NCBI GenBank assembly: GCA_013397455.1
Contig: VYZB01000279.1
Coordinates: 1 to 64,000, forward strand
Direction: 5' to 3'
Source: Crotophaga sulcirostris
Taxonomy: Eukaryota > Chordata > Aves > Cuculiformes > Crotophagidae
Length of the DNA stretch: 64,000 nucleotides
The notes under the pieces were generated by a model. The model saw only the letters and a list, made by a program, of their open reading frames with translations. It made no database searches and was not told where the DNA came from. Positions 61,786 to 64,000 of the stretch are shown here, piece after piece (within the stretch, counting starts at the first letter, position 1; the number at the start of each line of letters is the position of its first letter). The position numbers were made by a program, and so were the translations under genes.

Positions 61786-62005
61786 CACAGTATCACAGTA
61801 TTACAAGGTTGGAAAGGACCTCTGAGATCATCAAGTCCAACCTATAACCCAACACCAACACCAACCCATCATCTAAACCATGGCACTCAGTGCCTCATCC
61901 AATCTCCTCTTAAACACCTCCAGGGTCGGCGACTCCACCACCTCCCTGGGCAGCGCATTCCAATTCTGACATCTTGCCAATCTTTCTGTATGAAGATAAA
62001 CTTGT
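61786..62005 (-). mobile_element. CR1 LINE 3' end, young copy, antisense
   Basis: On the + strand it starts with the reverse-complement tail 'cacagtatcacagtatta' (61786-61803) and continues with 'aaggttggaaaggacctctg', 'atcatcaagtccaacctata', 'caccaacaccaacccatcat', 'accatggcactcagtgcctc', 'cagggtcggcgactccacca' (61921-61940) and 'ctgggcagcgcattccaatt' (61946-61965). Homology continues weakly through 'gccaatctttctgta' to about 62000. CpGs are kept at about 61926, 61929 and 61952, so the insertion is young. It is the same subfamily as 1-217, in opposite orientation. Confidence 0.95.
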
Positions 62006-64000
62006 GGCTGTTTGTGAGGCTCTTCTGTATTATGATAATGTAGGCTCTAGCACTTACAGTAAGTGGAAAATGAGGGGACACATCTGTAGGGAAGTGTCTT
62101 GCATCACAGAGGAACTCTAATTAGAAGTTTTGGATCAAGGAATGTATTACAACATAATGGTACTCTGACCCTGCTAATATTACTCATCTATGTTATTTAA
62201 TATCCCTGCACAAGATAATTGGATATAATTAAAGTGGGGAGACTTCTCAAATAAGTCAAGGTCCTCTTTTCAAAGGATGAAACTTGCTGAGTAATCGTTG
62301 CTGTTCAGTGCTCTTAGAAATGAAATAGAAATGTGGTGCTATGAAACTTACACTTCTGGGTTTTGCCCTAAGCTCACTAGAAGAGAAAAACTGTGGGCAG
62401 TACTGAATTGGTTGATCAGATTTGGGAGAAATTGTGCTAAGAATAATTATAAAATAAAATTCAATATCCCCGTGTAGATCTTTTCATTACTCTTGCCTTA
62501 GCTGGGGCCGGTCCTGTACAAGGCAATTCCACGTGCATGACCTTGGAAGACATGTTGTGAAAAGGAATAGTGCAAGCCCAGAAAATGCACTTTTTTATGA
62601 TTCAATTTCAGAATGGTTGATGGAGCTTTTCTTTCCCTTTCTCTTTGACACTGTATGAGACTGAAATGTCTTTGTTCACACTAGATTCAGGAAGTCAGTT
62701 ACTATAGAGTGTAAATGAGTTCTAGGTGCCTTTTTTCATGGTTGAAGACCTAAGGTTCTTAAATCTGCTTGTCATTTTTTGAAAACTTTCTCCTTTTTGG
62801 AGTTTGAGAGACACGCTGATGTTACCCTGCATGAGTTTTCCCAGACTTTGGACATATATTTTCATGCCTCCTTTCACAGTGCTTGATGATCATCAGATGC
62901 TGGTATCTGTCAGTAAGCCACTTCTTTTTGAAAACCACACAGTTAATATCCAAAAGGTTCTTTCATTGACAGGGCATAAATGTGGTTAAATATATTATAG
63001 TCAAGTTACAGAATCCCTGAGCTTTTAATCTTGGTAAACCTGAAAAGTTAAACACCCCGTATTGCTTTCAGAGCTTTATTCTTTCCAGAAGAAACTATCT
63101 GCATTCCACCAAAAATCACTCTGTTTCCCTGATCTTTTCAAATTAATCCTACTGTGATTAACTTCAATCCAATTAAAAAGAACATGTAGGCAGCTGCACA
63201 GGTCTGATTACACGTGGACATGATAGTAGGACTGCTCATAGGGGAACTAGATTAAGGGCCAATATGTTAGGCTAGACAAGGCTGGTAGTAATACCTCAAA
63301 CTCTGGTATCCTGGCATGACATGCAGTATATAATAGTCCCATATTTGCTAGCTATAAAGCTCCTTGCAGTCAAGGAACTCAGAGCTTTTCATGTGTATAT
63401 ACATCATTACACATCCCTCTAAAGATGCTATGAGACCGAGCATTTATGTCTATAGCAAGGCCTTGAAATATGGCTTTATTTAGTGTGGAGGGCTAAAGCA
63501 CACCATGGGAGGCAGGCAGTTCCCCACTGAATTTCCATGAGCCTGTGGCAAATTGCATCCTCCTTCTCTATTCTCACTGAAACTGCCAAAACCAGGAGGA
63601 TTGGGAGCCTAAGAGTTGCTGTAACATTTTTTTGTTTGTTTCATACAAAAGCTTGCAGAGAAGAGGTAGACTTTTAGGCACAAATTCAGAGAAATCATCC
63701 TGCACCTCAGCCTCCAAGCTTATGATTCTCACAGTCTGCCTCTGGAACTTGCTGCAGGAAACACAAGGCATGGAATTCCCCATGGAAATTTGTCTGCCTG
63801 AGCATGCATGGTCTTAGCATTGCAAAGGCTTTTTCCTCATCATGGAGGAATTATTAACAGTTTGTGTTGATAATTTACTGAGAAGCACTTCAGAAAAATT
63901 TATTGTTATGAATCATATTGCCATGAGTAGCCCTGCACGTGGTGGTGTGCCAGACTTGGAAACAGCTCAGTGCCCAACGCATCTGCTTTCAGATACAGAA
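62006..64000. other. Unique non-coding stretch to window end
   Basis: No gene or mobile element is recognised. Open frames of 61-69 codons overlap on both strands near 63574-63817 and are unfamiliar. Confidence 0.6.

Noticed and set aside
1..64000. CRISPR arrays, prokaryotic operons, integrons, phage or toxin-antitoxin systems
   Set aside because: No direct-repeat and spacer periodicity, no dense same-strand coding, and avian CR1 repeats throughout. The DNA is vertebrate nuclear.

Overview
This window looks like non-coding DNA from a bird nuclear genome. The main evidence is repeats. I find at least nine fragments of CR1 (chicken repeat 1) non-LTR retrotransposons, ranging from little-diverged copies that keep CpGs and their octamer 3' tails to very decayed relics. 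I also see one probable retroviral-type solo LTR, simple repeats and an 81-base assembly gap. The rest is AT-rich and CpG-poor, with stop codons in every frame. No open frame exceeds 134 codons and none of the translations resembles a known host protein. I see no ribosomal RNA, tRNA, CRISPR array, operon or CpG-island promoter. The window is most simply an intergenic desert or part of a very long intron.

Layout. A CR1 3' end is cut by the left edge (1-217). Positions 218-9394 are unique sequence with a CpG-enriched patch (3480-3720), a poly-T run, a (GTTT)n microsatellite and a possible conserved element (5820-5940). An ancient antisense CR1-like relic lies at 9395-9650. A second candidate conserved element lies at 11770-11960. 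An antisense CR1 ORF2 fragment from the linker between endonuclease and reverse transcriptase lies at 13900-14300. A CpG-rich LTR-like block lies at 20390-20940, and an antisense CR1 3' end at 25325-25492.

In the middle are a young CR1 tail (36640-36754), then the gap (37512-37592) inside AT-rich self-complementary sequence. Directly after it is a sense CR1 that still encodes the ORF2 C-terminus but has lost its middle (37646-38033). A deep antisense CR1 relic lies at 41799-42050, with possible splice sites nearby.

On the right are a TA microsatellite (43852-43877), a perfect 16-bp palindrome (45530-45545), a 20-bp tandem repeat (47292-47340) and a palindromic ancient repeat (48530-48605). 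A deep sense CR1 relic lies at 52231-52535 and an antisense CR1 3' end at 56253-56425. The strongest-looking candidate conserved non-coding element is at 56590-57060. A young antisense CR1 at 61786-62005 belongs to the same subfamily as the one at the left edge.

No set of genes works together here. Any function would be regulatory or in non-coding RNA, and that cannot be shown from one sequence. I found no convincing undescribed system. The most useful leads are the candidate conserved elements, the three deep CR1 relics, the LTR-like block and the palindrome-associated gap.
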